A DNA stretch of 64,000 nucleotides from Amyloporia xantha (taxonomy: Eukaryota > Basidiomycota > Agaricomycetes > Polyporales > Adustoporiaceae), in the NCBI GenBank assembly GCA_036971615.1, contig JAYKKR010000003.1:1612001-1676000 (forward strand), read 5' to 3'. Made by a program: the position numbers and the translations under genes. The notes beneath the pieces were generated by a model. The model ran no database searches. It was not told where the DNA came from and saw only the letters and a list, made by a program, of their open reading frames with translations. This document shows, one piece after another, positions 11,819-22,527 of this stretch (positions within the stretch are counted from its first letter, which is position 1; every line of letters starts with the position of its first letter).

Positions 11819-12848
11819 TACCCCTGGCACGTTCAGACGTACATAAACTGTTGTTCTTCTGCAAGAACTTTTGTCTGTTCTCATAATTGACATCCATTCG
11901 TGGTGAGTGTGGGCGGCTCACTAATGATATTGCATCATGATTGCAGTCGTTGTGACAAAACATCGACCATGGTAATTGTATTCGGACGAACGGACCTCAG
12001 AAAGACAGAATGCAACGTAAGGAGCGCACGACATCTCAACATACACTCAACCATCTTTCACTATACAACTCAGCCTGCAAGAAATAACGGCAGAAGTGAG
12101 TTTCCTGAGACTGATCGAAATATGCACCGCTGACTGACGGTAGAACGACTGCCTGGTTGTCCTCACTTCCGTCAAGAAGGATTACGGCTACTGTCATATG
12201 CTTGAGGGTCAGGTCAGCGAGATAAGCTTATACAGATAACAGCGGAGAAGGCACTCACTTCGACTGTTCTTAGTCTCTGTACTGTGCCATGACAAGCCTC
12301 CCCAGCCTCGTAGACTACGACCCGGCAAGTGGGCTATCAAGAACATTAATTATGGTGCAATCTATGCTCAGGATCAGCCACAGCTCACATAGATTGGGCA
12401 CGGCGCGACAGGACTGGATGAAATAAAAGTTAGTTATGAATATGAACGAAAGCACTGTCAAATACACGGATTCGGACGTACAGTGCGTTGTGTACGGCGC
12501 CATCTGCGTAGGTGAAGGGATTCTGCATGATGAGCTTGGTGGAGGTCTGCGACAAACGATGGTTACTGGGAAATAGGGCATCGCCTCGTTGATATGGGGC
12601 TGGAAGAATCGCTTGTCGGGGTACGAATACACGGAACATGACCCATGTCGAAACCTTCCAAATAGGTGTGTTACGGCACCTTGTTGCAGCTCTACGCCTC
12701 ACCGTGAGAATCTCTCAGCATCACTACCTAGCGCGACTACCGAACGCTGCAAGCTTGCGCACCTTCATTTCGTGGTCACTCTTGGCGACAACCGTGCATA
12801 CTTCGGCGCCGCAGTCTCTGCCACTTGTCGACACCGTCTCCTGACGGT

Positions 12849-12864
12849 CTGGCGCGCGCGCCAG
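12849..12864. repeat. Perfect 16-base GC-rich palindrome
   Basis: CTGGCGCGCGCGCCAG is its own reverse complement. It could be a binding site or a chance product of a CG dinucleotide run. It lies in gene-free sequence and no second copy was noticed in the window. Confidence 0.8.
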
Positions 12865-13312
12865 GACCGCGGGAGCAGTGAGAACGTCACGGTATGGCGC
12901 GTTCCCTCGTTAAGCCGAGAATATGCTTGCTAACGCATTTATCGACACCTGGCTCCCGTACCGCTCTCGCATCTTGCCCAGCGCCATGCCTAAGCATTCA
13001 ATTGCGGAGGATTGCAGTCCTAGGTGAATGATTCGTACGTTTGCGAGCGAGGGTGAGCGCACGTAAATAGATTCTTCAAAATGGCGCTGATCAATAGTCT
13101 TCTCAACTAGGATGGCGGGATGGTCTTCTGTTACCGTGTCCTGCGGGAAGCCCAGGCTGATTGTGCGCTTCGTGCCGTCAGACCTCGTTATCCGATGTTC
13201 TGGGACTCGCGGAATTGGCTACAAGTCATGTATATGTCGTCTCAAACTATTTCATATCGCTTTCACTGTAAGTAATTCGATTTTCTGTCGGAAAGAATGC
13301 ACATACCGTTAA

Positions 13313-13512
13313 ACGCGACTCGATCTCGGAGTCGCAGTTGAAGTCAAAGTCGAAATTGAAGTCGAAGTCGAAGTCGAAGTTGAGATTGCGATCGAAATGA
13401 ATGGCCAAGTGGAAGTCGGAATCAACTTTATTGCGAGTTGAATTCTTTAAGTGGAAATGGAAGTCGACATCAAGTTTGGAAATGGGTATCGAAATGGATT
13501 TCGGAGTCGCTG
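13313..13512. repeat. Degenerate GAAGTC/GTCGAA hexamer tract
   Basis: Runs of GAAGTCGAAGTCGAAGTC with many substitutions (GAAATTGAAGTC, GTCGCAGTTGAAGTC, GGAAATGGAAGTCGACATC) over about 200 bases. The minus strand reads as alternating Asp and Phe, which explains a long but repetitive open frame that I do not consider a gene. Confidence 0.8.
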
Positions 13513-13599
13513 AGAGTCGCTGAATGGATGCCCGTACCATGATCGGTCAGCGCACGCGGAACGGATATGATACGTGCCCTGCGGACGAACATGGTAAAT

Positions 13600-14060
13600 G
13601 AACGTAGAATTTCCCCAGAGTGTCCGGGGCACAATCACGCAACATTTACGTAGGATTTTCTTTACCGTTTACGCTGGCCGAACATATGAACTTTCTGAAC
13701 AAAGCTCGGGGGCCGAACATTATAGTATCCGGGGGATTCTCGTAGCATGTGCGTTGAATGACTCGTACCCGGACATTAGAATGTCCGGAGCATGCATGGC
13801 CGGATAACATTATCCAGCCATCTTGAATATCCGCAAGATTTTCACTCGACGATAATCCAACGGACATCGTGACGTATATTCGGAGGCCGCTCACGCTGGA
13901 TGTTAGGTACAATGTCCGGAGCACCGGATATGTAACGAGCATGGAAAATAAACTATACAATGTCCGGGGGCTTAACATCCTCCAGCAATTTAACCACACC
14001 GAAGGATGTTCGGTGGATGTTCGGGGGCCGTACATTATATTCTGCCCCCAGTGCGAAGCT
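13600..14060. repeat. Field of TGTCCGG-based short palindromes
   Basis: The words TGTCCGG, TCCGGGGG and CCGAACATT recur at irregular spacing, often facing each other. The clearest case is CCGGACATTAGAATGTCCGG (13769-13788), two perfect 9-base arms around AG. A second is at 13797-13820, with 11-base arms (TGGCCGGATAA and TTATCCAGCCA, one mismatch) around CA. Further single arms occur near 13700-13735, 13912-13926, 13959-13970 and 14006-14040. Unit spacing is not constant, so this is neither a simple tandem repeat nor a CRISPR. Confidence 0.7.
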
Positions 14061-14703
14061 GTCGCGGACAGGTTTTAGGTCATTTCAGGCCTCCGTGCGC
14101 TCTAGGTGCCGGAGCTGATACAGTTGACAAATTGACGGAGGCTGTGAAGTATACCAGAACCGGTGCAATGAAGGCGCCATGGTGGGATCAAGTACGGCGC
14201 TTGCTTCTAAGTGAGGTGTGGCGCACCGTGAGTTCAATGAATCCGAATTCTGCCTAAATCTGGAGCTGCGCACGCCGTCTCAGTCACCTACCATGGCTAG
14301 TAGCTGACCATGGACCATGGTAGCCCAAGAACTGAACCAGGCGTGAATGTTCGAACAATGATTTCCATGTCACATATATAGCTGTCAGTGCCATTCATGA
14401 ATTTCACAACAATTTTATTCACTTCAGCTTGCACGCGTTTTAGAGATATATACAGTATATTTTGAACCATATTTTGAACGATCTGACCCAAATGTCCAAC
14501 AACCCCTGGTTGACCCCTACGTTACTTATACAACAAGCGTGTTACACTACGTCGTAGCGTCCATGAGGCAGAACAACGTTCCACAAATATTTCTAAGAAT
14601 TATGTTCTGTCTGTCCGTAAGTATTTAGTGTCCTTAGTTGGTCCGTGTCGCCGGTCAGTGTCCCTGATCAGTTTTTCCTCTCATGCAGAAATATCTGCCC
14701 ACT

Positions 14704-15392
14704 CTAATCATTGAGTCCCAGAATCTGGACAATCACCGCATAGCACGTCTCGTAGACATACTCGTCCCCATTATCTGCAGTCGGTTGCCAGACAATATTA
14801 TTCTGCGCCTCCGCTCCCTCGTAGTTTAGGCACAATGCAAAGCCGGAGGTGTCGCCATTCACCGCAAGTTGGGGATATGGCGAGCCCTCTGTGGGGTCGA
14901 TGTCCGCAACAGCGCAATAGATCTGTGCGGGTGCAGGAAGGTCCATGGCTGTGGTGATGAAGGTCGGAACGCCGCCCGATGTGACATTGACGTCAGAGGT
15001 TGAGCTGGTACCATCCGAGAAGTGGGGGATCAGCGCGCCATGGTCAAGCGACAGCGATGGGAAATCGTTGTATGGGTACGAAGCATTAGTCTATACAAGT
15101 CTATTAGTAATGCTGTCCCTTGGGGATGCGCTAAGAGAGGACACACCGACAGCACTTCATACTCGGCACCATCGACGGCGCCAGCCTGGCCTAGCACTAG
15201 AGCCGCCCCGACGGCGTCTGTATTCGCCAAAGACGCATTCACAGCGGCCAGTGTGAAATTGGACGCAGTATCGAATGCGCCTGGACCAAGACCTGCACAC
15301 CAAGGGCTAGTCGCGCGGCCCGAGAGCAGTGTGGCGGGTAGCGCAAGTACACTCGTGACTGCGCCAAGGAAGAGAAGTGAATGAGCGAACAT
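14704..15392 (-). CDS. Small secreted protein, family member 1 (210 aa)
   Basis: Two exons (15392-15147 and 15090-14704) join in phase over a 56-base intron. The chosen ATG starts a clear signal peptide (MFAHSLLFLGAVTSVLALP) and lies about 95 bases below a TATA box. The mature protein carries the motifs shared by four genes in this window: NFTLAAVNAS after the signal region, the exon junction followed by TNAS, a YCAV segment and a C-terminal ETCYAVIVQ. It has several NxS/T sites and few cysteines. The intron that the other three members have at the CAV position is absent here, so exons two and three are fused. Role unknown; probably an extracellular or cell-wall protein. No known domain is recognised. 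Confidence 0.85.
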
Positions 15393-15484
15393 CGTAGTCG
15401 TGAGGATTCCTGGTGGAGGAGAACAAGGAAACAAGCTATGAGTTGGTCGAAGAATGACACAGAATTTGGGTAGTGGAAGTGGGG

Positions 15485-15492
15485 TATTTATA
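15485..15492 (-). promoter_or_regulatory. TATA box of secreted protein 1
   Basis: TATAAATA on the minus strand, about 93 bases upstream of the start codon, similar in position to the TATA boxes of the other secreted-protein genes here. Confidence 0.6.
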
Positions 15493-15519
15493 CATGCGGG
15501 TGGCTGTGACAGGACCAAC

Positions 15520-16620
15520 CTTGAGGAGGGCCACTCGGGGTAAATGCGCTCGAGAAAATTGATGGAATCATTCCTGCACGTCGCAGCTTACACGAGATAC
15601 CCTACTCTTCGCCTTTCCGACCGTGCGATCCAAGCTGCATGTTGCACTGCCATTCTCCCTGCGGCAATGAATGACCGTAGGCCATCCAGACAGGCAAACG
15701 ATGATACCTCCAGGCTGAAGTCGGACTGCCGGTGACAGATTTGAACTCAGGCTTCCATTGCCTCGAGGCTTCGGAGCGGACGCTGTTCGCGCATGAACGG
15801 ATGCTGTGTCATGAATTTTCGCAGGCCCCAGGACTCCGTTCAATTCAGAGAAGGCGCGGGTGAGTCATTCCTTGTGGTGAACCCCAAGCAGTGGGCGCAT
15901 CAGACAGAGCACAGCTTCAACAAGGAATAGTGTTGACCAGGGCGACAGGACCCGTAATGCTACGAACCCTACCTGCGAGTTCTCCCAAAGAGATTAGGCA
16001 CAGTGGAGAGGCGGAGGTCTTTGCAGTCGAATGTTCCAGAGGGTGAAGTCGAAGAACGAATGGATTGAATGTGTAAATAGTACGGAAACTGGATAGACCG
16101 AAGGGTAGCCAAGAGTAGCTCAAAAATAACGCCTATTTCTTCATGAAATGAGTCGTCTTTCATTAATAGCACTATCGGCAGATCTTTTGGAATCTGAAGG
16201 GTTTTTCTGGCTCAAGGTGACGAATGTTATGGAAGAGTAGTAGGTATATATGACAGACTGCGCAGTGGATGAATTTATTGAAGTGGCCAGTGCACTGAGT
16301 GCAGTGCAGTGACTTGGCACTGGAAGGCAGCGGCATGGGTGCCGATATGCCGACGATAGCCACCGGGTCGGTGCTTGATTAGTTTCGGAGCCTGAATTTA
16401 AGCTATCAGTGCTGGGCGGTGCCGAGGACGGCCTTGACTGTGTTTCTAGAATTGGAAATGACGAACCGCTTTGGCCAAGGAAAGGGGTCTAAGCGGCGCT
16501 TAGCGGGGGCATTACGTCTGCGTCTGCTGATAAGCTTGGAGGCCGGGCCAGGCGTGAGTTACTTATTGCGGGGTTAGCGTCTCTGTGTGGCCTGCACTCA
16601 TCCACGACCTCACCTATCGA
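15520..16620. other. Gene-free stretch between divergent genes
   Basis: Lies between the divergent secreted-protein gene and the CNNM-like gene and should hold the upstream regions of both. Short open frames on the minus strand are not supported by splice sites or composition. An interrupted inverted repeat (CCAGTGC facing GCACTGG) is present near 16287-16325. A GTTCAAATC word near 15730 resembles a tRNA B box, but no tRNA fold could be built around it. Confidence 0.5.
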
Positions 16621-19600
16621 ATGCTACCAACTCTGCATCGTTTGCCTTTTCGTTCCTCCAGACTGCTACTGTCGCTTGTATCGGCTGCACTACATCATGT
16701 TCCCTCCTTGCACAGTGACCCCACGTCCACGCATTCATACGCCAAGCGTGACATGAGCCGGGGTAAAACTATCGCCTTTGGCTGCCTCATTCCAGTTCTC
16801 GTCATCTTGTCTGGCGTATTTGCCGGCCTCACGTTGGGCTACATGTCTCTGGACGAGACGCAGCTTAACGTCTTGTCCATCAGTGGCACACCGTCAGCCC
16901 CTTTCTCTCTTACCGCTGCGCGCTATTGACACCTTTCATTTCGCGCATGCAGAAAGCAGAAGCTCTATGCGAACAAAATCAAACCTATTCGCAAGGATGG
17001 GCACTTGTTACTAGTCACGCTCCTGCTGGCGAACATGATCGTCAACGAGACACTCCCTGTCATCGCAGATTCAGTTCTCGGTGGTGGCATCCAAAGTGTC
17101 GTCGTGAGCACGGTCCTTATCGTTATGTGTGTCTCTTCTCTCCAGTCATCTTTGTCTATTTCGTATTCGGCTTGCCCTCTTTGCGAGCACGAGTTCGGTG
17201 ACGCGTTCTACGCGTCCCATGAGGACCTGGATTGCTGGGCGGTTATTTCACGTGATTCGCGCATATCAAGGACGCGATTAACCGTCTTGACCTATTTGCT
17301 CTGACCCATTTCATGGAGTTTGGGTGCATCTCTACCCTGAGACTGTGGGATACGCCGCCGGTGAATTGCCCGCCAGTCAGGGTGACTCGGAACGTCTCCC
17401 GAGCACCAGGCCCTGTAGCATACATGCTGTGTTTCATTTACTCGTGCACACGTTGTTTAGCCGATCATCGACCCATGGCATATCTAGCGATGGCTGACTC
17501 AGTTCATTTGACAGTTTCTCGGAGATCATTCCACAGTCCCTCTGTACCCGCTATGGACTTTACTTCGGCGCCAAGATGGCCGGACCTGTGCGCGTCCTTA
17601 TCTGGACTTTGGTGAGTATGGTAACTTTGGATGTGCACGCATATATTGACTTGGCACACGCAGGGAATCGTCTCTTACCCTGTGGCGAAGTTGCTTGAAT
17701 TTGTTCTCGGCCCCCACCATGGTATCATCTATCGCCGTGCTGAGCTCAAGGAGCTCATCGCGATGCATTCAAATTTGGGTGAACTGGGTGGTGATTTGAA
17801 GACGGACACTGTCACGATCATCGGAGGTGCTCTTGACTTGCAAGAGAAGGTGCGCTTCGTATCACCTCAAGCAATTGCATCTTGTCCTAATGTCATCTTC
17901 AATGCAGGTTGTTAAGCAGGCGATGACATCGATTGAGGACGTATTCATGCTTAGCATCGAGACGCGCCTCGATTACGAGACGCTCCGTAAAATTTGCCTT
18001 ACTGGCCATTCACGTGTGCCTGTATATGAGGAAGTTGAGATCCCTGCACCGACATTTGTTGCAGGTTCTCAGGTTGCCAAGGTATTTTCATTATTGAGTC
18101 TTCTATTCAAACGGTTAATAATCAAATCATAACCTCAGGATTCTGCTGATGTTCAAGCCAGCCAAGGCGGGGTCACTGGTGGTACAAATATGATCAAAGC
18201 TAAGAAGATCATCGGTATATTGTTAGTCAAGCAGGTATGTCGTTTATTGTGATTCGTTGTGACTCGATCTAACGGCCATGTGCACCTTAGTGTGTTTTGT
18301 TGGATCCTAAAGGTATTCAACATCCCCGTCGCCTTATGAGTATACATTAATTACTGAAACAGATGCCACTCCTCTCCGGAAGATTCCTTTGAACAAGGTT
18401 CCTCTTGTGCCACATAATGAATCCCTTCTTGGTATTCTCGACAAGTTCCAGGACGGACGCTCGCACATGGCCATTGTCTCGCGCTTTAGCGTGGAACGTG
18501 CTGCGAGCGTCAAGCAGGCCGTCAAGCGTGGGCTGACGCAGCGTCTGCGCGAGGCGATCAAGGACAGTGACAGCGAGGAAGAGAGCGACGAGTCTGAAGA
18601 CGAAGGAACCCAAACACAGTCGAAATGGAGGCGTATGCGCCGGAGACGTACCGATCGCGGTGAACAGAGTAGCGAAAACGAGGAGACGCTCCGGGAGTCA
18701 ATTCATGGAGATGGCAGCGACGACGCTGCATCACGCTCGAGTGGTGGACGCTCGAAGAAGCATGCCAAGGCGTTCGGTCGTGGAAGGCGGAAACAGAAGG
18801 CGGCCAAACCGGAGGATGTGGATTTAGAAATGGGCGTAGTTGAAAACCCCGATGAAGATCAAGATGCCGGTAGCAAGAGCAGAAGACCCAGCTTGGCCTT
18901 GCCGCGTATGGGCTTTTGGGGTAACGAACAAAATGTCCCTGCTGATGCTGTGTTGTCGACGCAAGGTGCGGAAGAGGTGAGCTTGACGTGTTTCCAATTC
19001 ACGCGTCGTTAGACAGTTGATGGTCTTGTCACCGTAGCTTCTGCAAAGTGTTGACCCAGCCGTGATGCCTCTGGGTATTATTACCCTTGAAGACGTGCTT
19101 GAAGGTACGTGACTTGCATGCAAGCCTGCTGTTTTTTGCGCTGACGGACTCAACAATGAACAGAGCTCATTGGCGAGGAAATCTACGATGAATTTGATCC
19201 GCAAGGTCACCCCGATCTCTCCTCCTATTATGCCACCGAAACGAAGCCAAAAGTGAAGTTATCTGGAGGTTCTATGCTTCGTCGAAGACGTTCCGCTCCG
19301 CAGCTGGCTCCCATGAACGACGTTAGTGACACTATTTCGGCACCGCTCATTGTTCCCTCCTCGACCTCCGTATCCGCTAATGCCGATGGCAATCCATTTG
19401 CGAGCCCAAACGTGAGCCCCAAGATTCCACACGTGCAACCCGCACTGCCGATCGCCAAACCCACCGCCATGCCTGCGCTTCCGTTGCGCGGTTTGAATGC
19501 GCTCAATCTCATAGGTATCGGTTCAAAGGTCTCGAGGTCTCGAAGCGCTCCCCCCGTGCCCAGAGATGCTGTCCAAACTGGAGGCTCCCGCGATGGAGAC

Positions 19601-20170
19601 AGCACTCCTACAGTTCCAGAGGGCATAGTCGTAGTCACGCCGCCTCCCTCGGTTGGTCCGATTGAGGGTCAGCGTATAGATGACGAGAAGGCGGACCTTG
19701 GTCCGCCCGGTATGTCGGACATCTATACGGTCGAAACAGATACCCATCAGTCAACCTCGAGCGTCCCGCAGGTGATTAATGCTGATGCGACCCCGCGCGT
19801 GACGTTCTCGCCGCCGCAGTCGCCTACTCCCTCGTCCTCTTCACATCCGAACGCCCAGTCATCGCTGATGCCGGCGGCTGTCCCGCCGAACATCAACATC
19901 TCCCTTGCCGCGGCGTCAAAGCCGACGTCTCGCAGCTCGTCCCCGTCCCCGTCGCTTGAGCATGCTATCCTGATTGAGCGGAAACGCCGTGCTGCGTCTG
20001 CCGGAGCGGGAAGCATGCCCGCGCCGAAAGGCGCCAGGTTCAAGAGCAGTCCACTGACGGGGGACAGGAGTGGTGTCATTGTTGCGGAGAAGGTGAGGAA
20101 GGAGATGAGTGTCGACGAAGAGCCAGAACCCGATAGCGAAAAGGGAGGGCCTGATATCGAGAGGGAGTAG
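16621..20170 (+). CDS. MAM3: CNNM/Mam3-like membrane protein with DUF21 and CBS domains
   Basis: A multi-exon gene for a protein of the CNNM (ancient conserved domain) family; yeast Mam3 is a vacuolar member affecting metal homeostasis. The N-terminus has a signal-like segment, then the DUF21 membrane domain (IPVLVILSGVFAGLTLGYMS, LLVTLLLANMIVNETLPVI, FSEIIPQSLCTRYG). A CBS pair follows (TRLDYETLRKICLTGHSRVP, IIGILLVKQ, HMAIVSRFSVE, GIITLEDVLEELIGEEIYDE). Between the last two CBS elements sits a roughly 180-residue acidic/basic low-complexity insert. A long Ser/Pro-rich tail follows the CBS pair to the stop at 20168-20170. One intron (17127-17514) is 388 bases, far longer than the others, but its removal restores the family sequence exactly at VLIV-IFSE. 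The start ATG at 16621 is preferred for the leader it gives. Identity is secure; the exact metal substrate is not. Confidence 0.92.
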
Positions 20171-20868
20171 TTCTCTGCCGTTGCCGATTACTTTCCTCGA
20201 AACCACATTTCTCTGGATTATGCATTCCTTTATGTGACAGTATTTCTTTTCTAATCTGCTCATGGTGTATTATGTGTATCAATACTTGCAGCATTGGATG
20301 GAAGCGTAGTACCGCAGTAATGATATGTAGCACGGTGGTTACGGTACCGGTGTACTACGTTTCTTTGTATGATAAATGCCCGAGGACTTACACCTGTTCA
20401 CAACTTGCAACTGTGGTTCAGAAGACACAGCGCATGTCTGTATACGTGTTGTAAGCGCGGTAAGTTTCCACCGTCATGGGTATATAGTCCTCGGAGCCGC
20501 CGTGCCAATACCAGCGGGAGGTGCATCATGTTTCAGAGTAGGCATGTGAGGTAATTTTGGCTGGCCCGGCCGCTATCATACGTACGTACTTTCATATCTG
20601 GACGGCAACAGTCCGTTTCCCCATGGTCGATCTTGGCCGTCATGGCACATGCGGCTGTGTACGCAGGTAAACGCCCTACGCTAGCACAGTTAGCCAATCG
20701 AATTGGCTCATCAGCCTGTGCTCGGCGCTCAGCACTCATCACAATGACTGTCACGAAGTCAATCTAGCACCTCCAGAAAGTCGACGAAGACCGGGGCACC
20801 ATGTGCGTAGGCTGTCGTGTGATCCGTTCGTGGTACTCGAAGACCTCGCCAACCTGGCCGTCTTGCAG
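20171..20868. other. Intergenic stretch
   Basis: About 700 bases between the CNNM-like gene and the cerato-platanin promoter. No coding signal or repeat was seen. Confidence 0.5.
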
Positions 20869-20875
20869 TATAAAG
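20869..20875 (+). promoter_or_regulatory. TATA box of the cerato-platanin gene
   Basis: TATAAAG, 104 bases upstream of the start codon, followed by a C/T-rich leader typical of highly expressed fungal genes. Confidence 0.7.
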
Positions 20876-20972
20876 GGCACGATGGGTACTCTCTGGGACT
20901 CCAGTCCGCTGCCTCTCGATACTTGACACGCCCTCACATTCTCCTCTTCACGTCGTACACGCCCCATCCATC

Positions 20973-21398
20973 ATGCAATTCACCGCTATCGCCGCTGTTC
21001 TCGCACTCCTCTTGACCCCCGCCGTCTTCGCGCAATCAGTAACGGTCGCGTACGACGAGGCATACGACAGTTCGACTGCCTCGCTCGACACTGTCTCATG
21101 CTCTGACGGTGCTAACGGCCTCGAGACCAAGGGCTTCACGACGTTCGGGTCGCTCCCCGACTTCCCGTACATTGGGGCTGCTGCCGCGGTCGGTGGATGG
21201 AACTCTGCTGAATGCGGGACGTGTTGGGAGCTGGAGTATGATGGCACGACGATCAACGTTCTTGCGATCGATCACGCCGCATCGGGCTTCAACATTGCGC
21301 TGGAGGCGATGAATGCGTTGACGAACGGTCAGGCGACGTTCTTGGGCAGGGTCACCGCGACAGCCACCCAGGTCGACGTGTCGCAGTGTGGCTTGTAA
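20973..21398 (+). CDS. Cerato-platanin family secreted protein
   Basis: An intronless 141-residue protein, normal length for the family. Residues 1-20 are a signal peptide ending AVFAQ. The mature part starts with the typical VTVAYDEAYD, has the SLDTVSCSDG motif, GFTTFGSLPDFPYIGA, then ECGTCWELEYDG and a C-terminal QVDVSQCGL. Four cysteines are present, as expected for the two conserved disulfides. Family members are small secreted proteins that bind chitin oligomers, act in cell walls and in some pathogens elicit plant defence; which applies here cannot be told. The sequence is intact and has the high C/G third-position usage of an expressed gene. Confidence 0.96.
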   Translation: MQFTAIAAVLALLLTPAVFAQSVTVAYDEAYDSSTASLDTVSCSDGANGLETKGFTTFGSLPDFPYIGAAAAVGGWNSAECGTCWELEYDGTTINVLAIDHAASGFNIALEAMNALTNGQATFLGRVTATATQVDVSQCGL

Positions 21399-21866
21399 GA
21401 TGTTCAACGATAGCTCCGGCTGGTGAGTGTATGCGCTGTGCCGTCACCCAGTTCTTTGACGAAATGTTTCTTCAGCACCTTTACATCTATCGGCAGCGCC
21501 TTTCGAAGGTATACCAATAAGGCGATGTTTGGCATGACTCACGGACTATGAAAAGATCTTGGACTCTCGCAATGTTATCGTAGCTAGGGTTCACACATCA
21601 CGGACTTACGGACTCTGATTGGGGTTGCAATGTTGTCGATCTACGTCACGAATGGACTTTGCTTTCACAATGCTTCTACAATGAGACTGACGAGTCCCCT
21701 GTTTGGAATGACTTAGAAGCCTTCAAGTTGTGGAAATTAGGTGATCAAAAACTCCTCTTCGCGTTTGTCTGCCACTAGTTGTCACCTCCAAGAGCTTGGG
21801 GATTACGAACTTGGACAGTTGATCGACTGTCAATACAAATGAAGCATACATCAGCTGTACACCTAG
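21399..21866. other. Intergenic stretch
   Basis: About 470 bases between the cerato-platanin stop and the convergent small-protein gene. It holds the downstream flanks of both, with no coding signal. Confidence 0.5.
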
Positions 21867-22226
21867 CTATACATTGCGCGGAGGAAGAGCCAAATCGAAT
21901 ACAAGATGATGCATTGAATCCCGAATCATAATGATCTCAACACCTAGTGTCAATGGAATTTTAGTGAAGCCAAACGATCCGGTCGAATGATATGTACGCA
22001 CTGCGCTGGGAGCGAGGATTGATCCAGTGGGCCGTGGGTTAATGCAATGGGGACAACCAGGATGACACGCCTCCTGGACTCGCTCCGTGCCTCCGATTAC
22101 GTTCGTCACCCGGTGTGAATTCAAATCGGAAGGGTCGCCGTATGCGCCACACAGCTCCTGATCGATGCGGACTTGTTTGTAATTGCCACAGCGGTAGACC
22201 TTGAGATATTGGATATGCTTGCACAT
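21867..22226 (-). CDS. Small cysteine-containing protein, tandem copy a (119 aa)
   Basis: The ATG at 22226 opens MCKHIQYLKVYRCG, which aligns from its first residue with MCKETKHYRAFRCG of the next gene upstream. Both share an RCG motif, a Q-x-R-I/L-D-x-E-x-C segment, a VIG-x-x-E-x-V-x-E segment and a CxPGCP motif. After CxPGCP this copy continues for about 55 more residues without further cysteine pattern, whereas the other copy ends soon after. No signal peptide is visible, so it is probably intracellular or unconventionally released. A TATA box lies about 85 bases upstream. I do not recognise the family; the shared N-terminus and conserved promoter spacing make the gene credible despite its small size. 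Confidence 0.55.
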   Translation of the reverse strand: MCKHIQYLKVYRCGNYKQVRIDQELCGAYGDPSDLNSHRVTNVIGGTERVQEACHPGCPHCINPRPTGSILAPSAVRTYHSTGSFGFTKIPLTLGVEIIMIRDSMHHLVFDLALPPRNV

Positions 22227-22306
22227 TATGTATTTGAGATATCGATGTTTGCGAGCGGCAAGGGGGTATGATGAGTCTGGGCGGACGAGCCTCAAGATGG
22301 CGGCCC

Positions 22307-22314
22307 TTATATAT
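22307..22314 (-). promoter_or_regulatory. TATA-like box of small-Cys gene a
   Basis: TATATAAG on the minus strand, about 85 bases upstream of the start codon. The same spacing is seen for the paralogue at 22528-22777. Confidence 0.5.
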
Positions 22315-22527
22315 GCTTATAAATTCCAGAACAATGCGCCACGAAATGGCCACCGAAGGTGGCTTTGTGCGAGGGCCAAAGCGGCAGCGTCTAATACAAA
22401 AAAGGAAATTCTGGTATGTAGGTCACTATAGCTACTACAGGCGTCGCGCATGCAAAACCTAAGGAATATAGTGCAACTGGACGAAAACACGATTAGCAGA
22501 GAATAATCAAAGCGTGCCACAGAAGGC

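Larger units (their letters stand above)
11819..14703. other. Repeat-rich stretch without a defensible gene
   Basis: About 2.9 kb. Several short open frames exist on both strands around 12300-12930, including a minus-strand frame containing VFVPRQAILPAPYQRGDALF. I could not chain any of them into a gene with consistent splice sites. The rest holds the palindrome, hexamer tract and short-palindrome field listed separately. It looks like decayed accessory sequence. Confidence 0.5.

Noticed and set aside
12315..12933. Overlapping open frames on both strands
   Set aside because: Some look protein-like in short stretches, but no chain of exons with compatible splice sites and phase could be built; left as unannotated sequence.
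13247..13540. 97-codon minus-strand frame with alternating Asp and Phe
   Set aside because: Product of the degenerate GAAGTC hexamer tract rather than a gene.
13600..14060. CRISPR-like array
   Set aside because: Repeat arms are short, diverged and irregularly spaced, and the genome is eukaryotic.
15700..15780. Possible tRNA (GTTCAAATC on the minus strand)
   Set aside because: No matching A box or acceptor stem could be paired around the B-box-like word.
19747..20263. Minus-strand frames antisense to the CNNM-like tail
   Set aside because: Shadow of the Ser/Pro-rich C-terminal tail, which is high in C and G at third positions in the plus frame.
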